From NCBI GenBank assembly GCA_902776665.1, contig CACYQZ010000009.1, positions 1 through 64,000 of the forward strand: DNA of 64,000 nucleotides, given 5' to 3'. The stretch comes from an uncultured Prevotellaceae bacterium. GTDB taxonomy: Bacteria > Bacteroidota > Bacteroidia > Bacteroidales > Bacteroidaceae. The position numbers were made by a program, and so were the translations under genes. The notes beneath the pieces were generated by a model. That model was not told the origin of the DNA and did no database searches. It worked only from the letters and a program-made list of their open reading frames with translations. Shown here piece by piece: positions 1 to 6,943 of this stretch; the first letter of the stretch is position 1, and every line of letters starts with the position of its first letter.

Positions 1-195
1 TGTTAAATCTTCGCCTCGTTCTAATGCTCAAGAAACTACCAAAATCATTTTTCTACCTTTATAGGTGCATCTTATTGGTATACAGTATTTTGCAAAAACA
101 ATGGCTGTTCTTACCTGACCAAAATAGTTAGCTATGCGACAACACCGCCTACTTGTGGTCAAAATGTTTTTTATGGTGTAAAAAACACTTGTGAG
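1..195 (+). pseudogene. Decayed upstream part of a leucine-rich-repeat (BspA-like) gene
   Basis: This stretch still resembles BspA-type leucine-rich repeats but cannot be read in one frame. From base 2, one frame gives TKIIFLPL, a TAG at 62-64, then VHLIGIQYF, matching the usual LP-SVTSIG-AF pattern. From about base 95 the match moves to the frame of the downstream gene (GCSYLTKIVSYATTPP). That frame has TAA stops at 4-6 and 22-24. One nonsense change and one indel near the A-run at 93-100 explain this. The repeat family is established; the decay history is inferred. The rest of the gene would lie left of the window. Confidence 0.5.
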
Positions 196-864
196 TTGTC
201 GGTGCCTGTGGGCTGTAAGTCTGCTTATGAACAAGCGGAGGGGTGGACAAGTTTTTACATCAATGAAATCGCGACGAAGGAAATTCTTTTGGATGAAGAG
301 AACTTCCCCGATGACAATTTCCGCGCTGCTTTGGCAAAGGATTTGGGAATTGCCGAAGGCGGTGAAATCAATATGGAGCTGATATTGGCGACCAACAAAC
401 TTGATGTGTCAAACGGGAAAGTCACGAAACTTTCTGGAATTGAATACTTTACTGCCCTGACAACGATTTATTGCCAAAGCAACATGATTTCCGACAACGC
501 CATGAAAGGTTTGATAGCCGCATTGCCCAACTTGAGCAGCAACGAGGCGAAAGGTATGATGCTTGCAGAAGAAACGAATCCGCGAACAGGTGCTCTGTAT
601 GCTTTGGACTTCACCGACGAGAACGAGCAGAATGTTTGCACGGCGGAACACGTTGCAGCCGCAAACACAAAAGGTTGGACCGTATATTGCAAGACTGCCA
701 ACGGTTGGCAAGAGTATAATGGCGAAGTTCCGACGGGAATCCATTCTATTGACAATTCACAATCTGCGATTGACAATTGGTATTCGGTGGATGGCGTAAA
801 GTTGAGCGGTGAGCCGACAAAGAAGGGGATTTATATCCATAATGGAAAAAAGGTAAAAAAGTAA
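196..864 (+). CDS. Leucine-rich-repeat surface protein, C-terminal part with T9SS-like tail
   Basis: This is the last 222 codons of a BspA-like leucine-rich-repeat protein. The segment VPVGCKSAYEQAEGW is the usual end of a repeat block. DEENFPDDNFRAAL and LSGIEYFTALTTIYC are the Prevotella-type second repeat class. The C-terminus (SVDGVKLSG, then KKGIYIHNGKKVKK) resembles the sorting tail of type IX secretion cargo and matches the tail of the 836-residue protein at 11181-13691. No in-frame ATG exists. The frame is open from base 25 and the first plausible start is TTG at 196, so this is probably the readable remnant of a broken gene. A word repeat at 748-780 encodes the linker before the tail. 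The tail suggests export to the cell surface by the T9SS encoded nearby. Confidence 0.6.
   Translation: MSVPVGCKSAYEQAEGWTSFYINEIATKEILLDEENFPDDNFRAALAKDLGIAEGGEINMELILATNKLDVSNGKVTKLSGIEYFTALTTIYCQSNMISDNAMKGLIAALPNLSSNEAKGMMLAEETNPRTGALYALDFTDENEQNVCTAEHVAAANTKGWTVYCKTANGWQEYNGEVPTGIHSIDNSQSAIDNWYSVDGVKLSGEPTKKGIYIHNGKKVKK
748..780. repeat. Word repeat inside the LRR gene linker
   Basis: ATTGACAATT occurs twice (748-757 and 769-778) around a related word. It encodes the linker IDNSQSAIDN. It belongs to the dispersed word-repeat class seen across this window. Confidence 0.5.
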
Positions 865-935
865 AAAGTTTTAACCCTAAAAATGAAATTCCTATGAGAC
901 AAAACAGTTAAAAGACATATGGGAAAGGAAACAAA

Positions 936-981
936 TTAGTCCACGTATTCCTTTTCTGTCTCCCTCCGGCTTATGGACTAA
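936..981. other. Inverted repeat upstream of the small beta-barrel gene
   Basis: TTAGTCCA (936-943) and TGGACTAA (974-981) form perfect 8-bp arms around a 30-base pyrimidine-rich loop, ending 38 bp before the start of the next gene. It could be a terminator for the LRR gene or a regulatory hairpin. The sequence does not decide which. Confidence 0.3.
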
Positions 982-1019
982 AAAATTATTTATAAACCCA
1001 TTAAAAAACAGAAACAAAA

Positions 1020-1526
1020 ATGAAAAAAATATTTTTAGCAATGTGTGCAGTGCTCGTCAGCGTTGGGGCTTTCGCACAAAAAGGAGAACAGAATATTGGT
1101 GCGCACGTTCTGTATGGAACTGACATGAAAAACATTGGCATCGGTGCGAAGTATCAGCGGAATGTTACAGATGCTATCCGTTTGGAAGTAGTTGGCGACT
1201 ACTATTTGAAAACAGATGGCTTTACGATGTTTGATGTGAATGTGAACGGACACTATTTGTTTCCTTTGTCCGACAAAGTGATTGCCTATCCATTGGTGGG
1301 TGTTAATTACACGAGTTGGAAGCAAGAATTTGAGTGGGATGAGGAAGACATTTACTATTTAGATGTTCTATCTGAATCCAAAGCTAGCAGTATCGGCTTA
1401 AATATTGGCGGAGGTATTCAGTACAAATTAACTGATAAAATCCGCATCGGTGCTGAATTGAAATACCAAACCATCAGCGGATTCAATACCGCTGTAATTG
1501 GTGCAGGTATAACATACACTCTGTAA
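1020..1526 (+). CDS. Small outer-membrane beta-barrel protein
   Basis: This encodes 168 residues with a clear Sec signal peptide (MKKIFLAMCAVLVSVGAFAQ). The mature part has alternating hydrophobic strands and ends VIGAGITYTL, as in 8-stranded OMP_b-brl porin-like proteins. Glycine-rich strand ends (IGIGAKYQ, IGLNIGGGIQYK, IRIGAELKYQ) are typical of the fold. The likely location is the outer membrane. Ligand and role cannot be read from the sequence. The gene stands alone: a hairpin precedes it and a strong stem-loop follows. The start is the ATG directly before the signal peptide. Confidence 0.7.
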   Translation: MKKIFLAMCAVLVSVGAFAQKGEQNIGAHVLYGTDMKNIGIGAKYQRNVTDAIRLEVVGDYYLKTDGFTMFDVNVNGHYLFPLSDKVIAYPLVGVNYTSWKQEFEWDEEDIYYLDVLSESKASSIGLNIGGGIQYKLTDKIRIGAELKYQTISGFNTAVIGAGITYTL

Positions 1527-1539
1527 TTATAACATAAAC

Positions 1540-1571
1540 GGGAGCGTGTAACCTTCAGGGTACGCGCTCCC
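1540..1571 (+). terminator. Stem-loop after the beta-barrel gene
   Basis: GGGAGCGTGTA (1540-1550) pairs with TACGCGCTCCC (1561-1571) with one G-T pair. It lies 13 bases after the stop codon. No T-run follows on the plus strand, so it is a probable but not textbook terminator. Confidence 0.5.
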
Positions 1572-1616
1572 ATAAAACAATAATAAAATGAAGTAAAACA
1601 TAGTTAAATTTATCTT

Positions 1617-2210
1617 ATGAAAAAGTTACATTCAATGATTATGATGATTGCAATGATGGTTGCATCATTGAGTTTAACCGCTTGCAATGGTGATGATGAA
1701 GATGGAATTTCAAAATGGAAGAAAACTCTAACTATAGATGGAGAATCGTATTATTGTAGCAAATATAGTAAGGTTTCACAATCTTACGGGTGGGAATCTT
1801 TAGGGGACTTGGAATGGTACGATCGCGGTATGTATTTAACCATTTGTGCCATAGGCGATACAAAAAAATATAGTCATTACGTAGAAAAAAATTTGACTAT
1901 TGTCCTTCCACCTTCAAGAGTTTCTATGTTAAAAGTCGGTGATGTGTTCGACTATGATAGAATTTCCGTAAGAAATTTTAATAACTACAATGAGATAGTG
2001 CTTGATACTTATAATTGGGATGCCATAAGTGGCAATATCACAATCAGAGAAATAACAGAAACGACTTTAACGATACAAATTAACAAATTGGTAATTGAGT
2101 CACATAGAGGTGCAAAAAGAACAATAGATGGAATAGCAACATTAACTAATAGCTTGTCAGATAGCAATGGAAACGTGTTGCCATTCTCTTACAATCCTTA
2201 TAAGAAATAA
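1617..2210 (+). CDS. Putative lipoprotein of unknown function
   Basis: This encodes 197 residues. The N-terminus has a hydrophobic stretch and the lipobox LTAC with the cysteine near residue 23, so the product is probably a lipid-anchored envelope protein. The acidic run GDDEDG directly after the cysteine is common in surface-exposed Bacteroidota lipoproteins. The rest is polar and strand-rich with no motif that I recognise. It is more AT-rich than most genes in the window, which could mean a separate origin. A short terminator-like stem-loop follows at 2257-2274. No partner gene is evident. Confidence 0.6.
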   Translation: MKKLHSMIMMIAMMVASLSLTACNGDDEDGISKWKKTLTIDGESYYCSKYSKVSQSYGWESLGDLEWYDRGMYLTICAIGDTKKYSHYVEKNLTIVLPPSRVSMLKVGDVFDYDRISVRNFNNYNEIVLDTYNWDAISGNITIREITETTLTIQINKLVIESHRGAKRTIDGIATLTNSLSDSNGNVLPFSYNPYKK

Positions 2211-2256
2211 TGGTGCATTTTTAATTGACACGCTATCCCCAAAATATTACAAGGTC

Positions 2257-2274
2257 GCCCTTTTCGGGCTTTTA
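2257..2274 (+). terminator. Short GC stem-loop with T-run
   Basis: GCCC-TTTTC-GGGC is followed by TTTTA, 46 bases after the lipoprotein stop codon. The stem is short (4 bp), so confidence is moderate. Confidence 0.4.
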
Positions 2275-2284
2275 ATGGTTTCGA

Positions 2285-2510
2285 TCCGTCGTTTACAGGG
2301 GTTTCGCTTCACCCCTGCCTGTAATCTTTCAACCCCTTTGGGGTTTCGCCAGGTCGTCTCCGCCGATTGCTTACGGTATTTTTTGTCGGAGACCATGACG
2401 GAGATATGTCGGAGACGAAATTGAATGAGAATCAACCGATTACATTTGATTCATTAAAAGACTTTCCGACAAACATCTGTCGCCAAATGTCGGAGATACT
2501 GTCGGAAAAC
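2285..2510. repeat. Non-coding hairpin-rich element with TGTCGGAGA words
   Basis: The gap 2211-2561 holds no credible gene. It contains CAGGGGT/ACCCCTG (2296-2302, 2311-2317), nested in TTACAGG/CCTGTAA, then AACCCC-TTT-GGGGTT (2331-2345). TGTCGGAGA occurs at 2384, 2407 and 2488, and TGTCGGAAA at 2500. The end is a perfect 9-bp inverted repeat TTTCCGACA (2463-2471) / TGTCGGAAA (2500-2508). A 62-residue minus-strand open frame crosses it but has no protein character. It looks like an interspersed non-coding element, possibly also serving as terminator for the two converging transcripts. Confidence 0.5.
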
Positions 2511-2561
2511 TAAAAAAATCTAATTATACAAAAGTGCGTAACGCAAATTTGTTTAATTTGG

Positions 2562-3215
2562 TTAGAAGAAATACGCCAAACTGATTTGCCACGAATTATA
2601 GTTACCCTTGAAGCCCTCGGAGGCGGCTTGGGTGGCATCGCGCCATGTGACATCGCCAGTTTTGCCCACGCCGACGTTGTAGTTGGCGGAAAGTTGAACA
2701 TGGTTAATCGTGATACCGGCACCTACGTTCACGCTGAAATTCGAGTCTTTCAGCCGCCATTCCGCCATTTCATCTCGTAAATCTGCGAGTTTCTGCACCT
2801 CATCGCCGAGGCGGAAAGCGACTTGCGGACCGGCATAGCCGAAAATGCTGAACATATCGCTCAGACCGATGGTGTAGCGGACGTTCAACGGCACGATGAC
2901 TTGCTTGGTTTTCAATTTGTCGAGAGGACGCACGTCGCTACTGTTATTAGGAACGTAAAAAATGCCGAGGTCGGTCTCGCGCTGGTTGTAGAGGGCCGAA
3001 AGGTCGAAACCGAGGCCGCCAGGCAGCGAAAGTTTCATGGTCGGACCGACGAACCATCCGACATTGTTATCGGCCTTGAACATATCGCCGGCGTTCTTGA
3101 GTTTGAGTTCCGTGAGGTCGAAACCACCTTTCAAACCGAACTTCACCTGCTGCGCATGGGCAGACAACGTGCCCGCAAAGAGCACAACCATCAAAAATCC
3201 TCTCAACTTTCCCAT
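2562..3215 (-). CDS. Outer-membrane beta-barrel protein next to the T9SS operon
   Basis: This encodes 217 residues with signal peptide MGKLRGFLMVVLFAGTLSAHAQ. The mature protein starts QVKFGLKGGFDLTEL and ends SWQISLAYFF, the pattern of the OMP_b-brl_2 (PorT-like) barrel family, with strands such as LGFDLSALYNQRE and VNVGAGITINHVQLSANY. It lies 35 bp downstream of gldN on the same strand, so it may be co-transcribed with the T9SS core. A true PorT role is possible but not shown by the sequence, because barrel proteins of this type are common. The gap to gldN is a word repeat. Confidence 0.65.
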   Translation of the reverse strand: MGKLRGFLMVVLFAGTLSAHAQQVKFGLKGGFDLTELKLKNAGDMFKADNNVGWFVGPTMKLSLPGGLGFDLSALYNQRETDLGIFYVPNNSSDVRPLDKLKTKQVIVPLNVRYTIGLSDMFSIFGYAGPQVAFRLGDEVQKLADLRDEMAEWRLKDSNFSVNVGAGITINHVQLSANYNVGVGKTGDVTWRDATQAASEGFKGNYNSWQISLAYFF

Positions 3216-3247
3216 AACTATGATTTTTTAACTATGAACTATGAACT
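3216..3247. repeat. Word repeat between gldN and the barrel gene
   Basis: AACTATGA-type words repeat three times in a row and fill the gap between the two genes. This is the same class of near-tandem words found in other gaps of the window. Confidence 0.4.
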
Positions 3248-3250
3248 CCA

Positions 3251-4363
3251 TCAATGGCGTTCGCGACGCACCGACATCCTTGCCGACGATTTGCCGGAAC
3301 TGCTCTTCGTAGAACCGCTTTTCACACGCTTCTGACTGCTTCGGGCAGTGCGTGTGCGCGTCGATTTTGGAGCCTTTGTCTTCACTTCCTTCGTGGCGAC
3401 AGCCTCGTCGGCGACGCCCGTGCTATCGTTCTGTGCGGCCACTTCGGGCTTGCCCCAGATATGGGTTTCAAACTCCTTGAGTTCGGCCTCGATGCGCTTT
3501 TGTTCAGCAGAAAGTTTGGTCGAATCGTTGCCGCAAATCTTCGCCAGCGACTCGCCGAGCATATTGTTCGTCTTGTAAATCTGGCCTTTGTACTGGTTCA
3601 GCGTGAAATAGTCATCGACGCTCATCGTGGCGGCATTGTTGAGGTTGCTCGTCATAATGGTCTGCTTGGCGAGGAACGGTGCCAAATCGTCGTATTTCAC
3701 CCAGAAGAGCGGCTTTTTCTCGGCCACGCCACCCCAATCCTCGACCCAAATCGGGCAAAGGGCCAGCACTTTCGTGTGGAAGGTCGATGTGGCTTGGTTG
3801 TAATAGGCACTTTCCTTGATGTAATAGGCCGTGACTTCCTTCGAGGGAATGTCGCTGTCGTCGAGGCGGATGCCGCGGTCGGTGCGCTCGTAGTAGATGC
3901 CTTGGTCTTTGAGGAACTGCAGCGGTTTGATTCGCGCCGAGTCGGTAAACACTTCGTTGCCGTCGAGTCGATATTCATAGGCATTGATACCGCCGTTTTT
4001 CGCGCCGCGCATCATCAGTTTGAACATATACGTAAAAAGGTTCATCTGCGTGCCGACGGGCTCTTTCGGATAGTAGAGTCCGGCATTGGCATCGTCGCGG
4101 AGATCGACTTCGCGATAGATGTCGCGCCGCCAAACCACGTCTTCCGACATCGCAGCCTGCGTGGGGAACGAAATCTGCGCACGCGTGGTCATCGTATTGG
4201 CATTCGACTTCTGCGCCGTCTGCTGCTGTTGCGCCTGATTGCGACGCTGCTGCGGCTGGGCGTTGGCGATTGACAAAGGTAAAAAGGTAAAAAGGCAAAA
4301 AAGTAAAGCCGTTTTCACCAAATTTGCTTTTGTTTGATTCATATTCTGCTTCATATCATTCAT
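3251..4363 (-). CDS. gldN: Type IX secretion / gliding protein GldN (PorN)
   Basis: GldN/PorN is a periplasmic T9SS core component that joins GldK in a ring under the outer membrane and contacts GldM. The 370-residue product has a signal peptide ending IANAQ, then a Q/R-rich linker. The conserved core includes EDVVWRRDIYREVDL, YRLDGNEVFTDSARI, YYIKESAYYNQATSTFHTKV and PIWVEDWG. The C-terminal 60 residues are a basic S/T/K/R-rich tail. The gene is last in the order porP-gldK-gldL-gldM-gldN. ATGs at 4363, 4354 and 4342 are possible starts. The hydrophobic part of the signal peptide is encoded by a word repeat (4278-4313). Confidence 0.93.
   Translation of the reverse strand: MNDMKQNMNQTKANLVKTALLFCLFTFLPLSIANAQPQQRRNQAQQQQTAQKSNANTMTTRAQISFPTQAAMSEDVVWRRDIYREVDLRDDANAGLYYPKEPVGTQMNLFTYMFKLMMRGAKNGGINAYEYRLDGNEVFTDSARIKPLQFLKDQGIYYERTDRGIRLDDSDIPSKEVTAYYIKESAYYNQATSTFHTKVLALCPIWVEDWGGVAEKKPLFWVKYDDLAPFLAKQTIMTSNLNNAATMSVDDYFTLNQYKGQIYKTNNMLGESLAKICGNDSTKLSAEQKRIEAELKEFETHIWGKPEVAAQNDSTGVADEAVATKEVKTKAPKSTRTRTARSSQKRVKSGSTKSSSGKSSARMSVRRERH
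4278..4313. repeat. AAAAGGT-type word repeat inside the gldN signal peptide
   Basis: On the plus strand AAAGGTAAAAAGGTAAAAAGG continues as CAAAAAAGTAAAG. On the gldN strand it encodes the hydrophobic run LLFCLFTFLPLS. Similar words occur at 845-872 and 54392-54410. Confidence 0.45.
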
Positions 4364-4398
4364 ATTTGACTATTTGACGATTTCACTAATTGACGATT
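4364..4398. repeat. ATTTGAC word repeat between gldM and gldN
   Basis: ATTTGACTATTTGACGATTT is followed by variant words. The 14-mer CTATTTGACGATTT (4370-4383) recurs exactly at 62982-62995. Confidence 0.45.
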
Positions 4399-4401
4399 GG
4401 G

Positions 4402-5955
4402 CTATTTCACGATAAATTCCATTGCGCCGGGCAGTGTGCGTTGGATGCCGTCGGGACCGATGGCTTTCACACCACGCACGTAGAATCGCTTGTTGCGCGA
4501 CAACCGACGGAACGTTTCTTTCTGACGACCCGAGAACGAGGCACCTTCCGAAGCGATGGGAATCGAGTTACCCATATCGTCGAAGAACACGGTTTCAAAA
4601 CTCAACACCTTGAAAGGAATGTCGAGCAGACCGTCGTCGATGGCGGCGTGAAGCACATCCATCGCCACGAGCGAGCCTTTCGCCATATTTCCACCCTTGA
4701 AACGGTCGCTTCCAACGACCACGTAGGGCGTTGGGTCGGGCAATTTACGCACTTTGAACGTCACTTGGGCCATCTGGCGCGTTTTTCCCTTGTCGTTGGC
4801 CGTCACGGTGAAAACCACGTCCTTGCCGACGGCTGCGGGCGTTGCAACATAGTGGCCGGCACCTTTCGACACGAGCGAACCACCGCTCATACTGACCGAC
4901 ACGGCATTGGCCGGAACGCCCGGCACACTGACGCTCATCGGGTTTTGGAAACCGGCGTAGAGCACGTTCATCAGGTCGGCGGCCACCGTTGCGCCCGTCG
5001 GTGCGGGAATCACGGAATATTTCTGCGTGAAGTCGCGGCGCATCGTTTCACCGGCGGCATTGCGCGTCATCAGGTAGCCACTGAACGAATGTTCGCCGAC
5101 GCTGCCTGCCGTGAACGAATATTTTCCTTTGGCATTGATTTTCGTGCCGTTTACGTAGATTTCGGGCTGCATCGTCGTATCGACGGCTGCCATCACGATG
5201 TCGGCATTGAATATTTCGCCCGGGTAGAGCGTTGTTTTTTCAGGAATGACAAAGGCATCGAGTTTGTTCACACGAATGTCTTTTACGTCGATGTTCGACA
5301 CGAGTGTGTGCAGCACTTCGCCCTCGGCATAGCGCACGTCGCTCTGCAATTTCGACAGCAGCGTCACAGCGGCGGCCACGGGCATATCCTCGAACATATA
5401 TTCCTGCCAGTTTTTTCCTAATGCACGCGCCGATTTCGGCACTTCGGTGGTGAGGTTCGACGAGATGATTTCCTGCTGTTTCGGGTCGCTGACCATTTTC
5501 AGAATGCGCTCGCGATAGGAATTGATCATCTGGAAGAGGTGTTTTCCCTTGCCACTGCCCGGGGCGAGCATAATCTGGCTGGCGGCCTCGAGGTCGTCTT
5601 TGCCACGGATGTTTTGAAGGTCGGCATCCTTGCCGTCGGCCTCGCGTACGATGGCTTCCTTCAGTTCCTGCGCGAAATTGAAGAGCGAGTCGCTCATCAG
5701 TTTCACCGTCTGCGATTTTTCGAACCACTGCCGCACTTTTTCGGGATTTTGCTTCATCTGCGCCGCGAATGTGTCGTAAATCGCATCGTTTTCCTTCGCC
5801 GAGTTGCTGGTGGTGCGCCCGAGACTTTCCTCAACGACCGTAAAACCGTTGAGCACCTCGTTCGAGACGTTCAGCGCCAGCATTGCCATCAACACGATAT
5901 ACATCAGGTTGATCATCTTCTGGCGGGGCGATATGGGTCTTTTCTTAATTGCCAT
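4402..5955 (-). CDS. gldM: Type IX secretion motor protein GldM (PorM)
   Basis: GldM/PorM forms, with GldL, the inner-membrane proton-driven motor of the T9SS and reaches through the periplasm to the GldKN ring. The product is 517 residues, the usual length. The N-terminus MAIKKRPISPRQKMINLMYI leads into the single membrane helix (about 15-37). The helical first domain follows (LNGFTVVEESLGRT), then the beta-rich periplasmic domains, including LYPGEIFNADIVMAAVD and PDPTPYVVVGSDRFKGGNM. It lies between gldL and gldN with short gaps of repeat-type DNA, as expected of one transcript. Confidence 0.95.
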   Translation of the reverse strand: MAIKKRPISPRQKMINLMYIVLMAMLALNVSNEVLNGFTVVEESLGRTTSNSAKENDAIYDTFAAQMKQNPEKVRQWFEKSQTVKLMSDSLFNFAQELKEAIVREADGKDADLQNIRGKDDLEAASQIMLAPGSGKGKHLFQMINSYRERILKMVSDPKQQEIISSNLTTEVPKSARALGKNWQEYMFEDMPVAAAVTLLSKLQSDVRYAEGEVLHTLVSNIDVKDIRVNKLDAFVIPEKTTLYPGEIFNADIVMAAVDTTMQPEIYVNGTKINAKGKYSFTAGSVGEHSFSGYLMTRNAAGETMRRDFTQKYSVIPAPTGATVAADLMNVLYAGFQNPMSVSVPGVPANAVSVSMSGGSLVSKGAGHYVATPAAVGKDVVFTVTANDKGKTRQMAQVTFKVRKLPDPTPYVVVGSDRFKGGNMAKGSLVAMDVLHAAIDDGLLDIPFKVLSFETVFFDDMGNSIPIASEGASFSGRQKETFRRLSRNKRFYVRGVKAIGPDGIQRTLPGAMEFIVK

Positions 5956-5960
5956 TTCAA

Positions 5961-6062
5961 TTGAATTTTGAGTTTTGAATTTTGAGTTTTGAATTTTCAG
6001 AACAGGAATTCAACATTCTTCATTCTAAATCGCCAAAGGCGACTATTCAACATTCTTCATTC
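5961..6062. repeat. Near-tandem word repeats between gldL and gldM
   Basis: A 14-bp unit TTGAATTTTGAGTT repeats over 5961-5997. The 17-mer TTCAACATTCTTCATTC then occurs exactly at 6009-6025 and 6046-6062, separated by CGCCAAAGGCG. The second copy overlaps the gldL stop codon, so the last gldL codons lie in repeat DNA. Confidence 0.6.
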
Positions 6063-6846
6063 AACCTTCAACATTTTTCATATTCACCGTCATCGCCTCA
6101 ATCATTCGCGTGTAAATCTTGTTGAGTTCGGCGATTTGCGAAGCCATCTTGCGCGTCTGCTCGTTGATTTCGTCGATGGTGCCGATTTGCTGACTGGCAC
6201 CCTTGAGTTGCATTTCATAGACCTTGCAGATGCCCGTGAGCGTGCGGTTGAGGTTCTCCATTTCCTCCGAGTCGCGGGTCAGACGCTGGCTCTGTTCGCT
6301 CACCTTCTGAATCATTTCAGTGAGTTTATTGAGTTCCTCGACGTAGTTGCCCTGTGCCTCGGCCATTCCAGGCAGGTCTTCCTGCTGTTGAGCCACCCAG
6401 TTGCCACCGATAACACCACCACCCACGGCAGCGGCCGGTTTGCCTTCCCAACGGGCAGCCTCTTCGCCTGTGCCAACGACTCCGCCAGCGACATTTCCAC
6501 CGCCAGAACCGCCGATGATAATCGTGCCACCGCCTTGCACACCGCCATTGGCCGTTGCTTCGGCTTCGTCGTCGTCGAGATTGACGTGGCGGGGCAGTTC
6601 GCGACCTTCTTCGGTCTTATCGAACGGACGGTCGAAACCTGAGATGAAGAACACGAGCACTTCCGTTCCCATACCGAGGAACAGCCAAAAATTGGCACCC
6701 GGCATGTGGGTCAGTTTGAACAATGCACCGAGAATCACGATGGCAGCACCCCAGCTGTAGGCGTAGTTCATAAACGTTTGTCCAGGGACGCTGTCCAACC
6801 ACTTCTGTAAGCGGTAGATGACGTTATATTTGCTGTACTGTGTCAT
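6061..6846 (-). CDS. gldL: Type IX secretion motor protein GldL (PorL)
   Basis: GldL/PorL is the inner-membrane stator-like partner of GldM in the T9SS motor. The 261-residue product has the family N-terminus (YRLQKWLDSVPGQTFMNYAY) and two membrane helices at about 27-45 and 52-70. A conserved glutamate lies in the second helix (GMGTEVLVFFISGFDRP). A long Gly-rich linker follows (GGVQGGGTIIIGGSGGG), then a cytoplasmic coiled-coil region (VEELNKLTEMIQKVSEQSQRL). The glycine linker is longer than I would expect for the family, but length varies. The gene lies between gldK and gldM. Confidence 0.95.
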   Translation of the reverse strand: MTQYSKYNVIYRLQKWLDSVPGQTFMNYAYSWGAAIVILGALFKLTHMPGANFWLFLGMGTEVLVFFISGFDRPFDKTEEGRELPRHVNLDDDEAEATANGGVQGGGTIIIGGSGGGNVAGGVVGTGEEAARWEGKPAAAVGGGVIGGNWVAQQQEDLPGMAEAQGNYVEELNKLTEMIQKVSEQSQRLTRDSEEMENLNRTLTGICKVYEMQLKGASQQIGTIDEINEQTRKMASQIAELNKIYTRMIEAMTVNMKNVEG

Positions 6847-6849
6847 TTC

Positions 6850-6900
6850 GATTTACAATTTACAATGTACAATTTACTATTTATTTGACTATTTGACAAT
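6850..6900. repeat. ATTTACAATTTACAA word repeat upstream of gldL
   Basis: Variants of ATTTACAA repeat four times, then TATTTGAC words follow. It lies directly upstream of the gldL start codon and next to the GC-rich element at 6906-6943. Confidence 0.45.
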
Positions 6901-6905
6901 TTTTA

Positions 6906-6943
6906 CCTCTCCCCCGTCGGGGGGAGGTTGGGAGGGGGCTCTT
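6906..6943 (-). repeat. GC-rich palindromic element between gldL and gldK
   Basis: A 38-bp element with the stem CTCCCCC (6909-6915) / GGGGGAG (6920-6926) overlaps the gldK stop codon. Read on the minus strand it begins AAGAGCCC and has the same length and pattern as the copy at 8386-8423, with roughly three quarters of bases identical by eye. Confidence 0.55.

Noticed and set aside
2247..2435. Small minus-strand protein (62 codons) in the hairpin element
   Set aside because: Its codons are the hairpins themselves; no start context or protein-like pattern.
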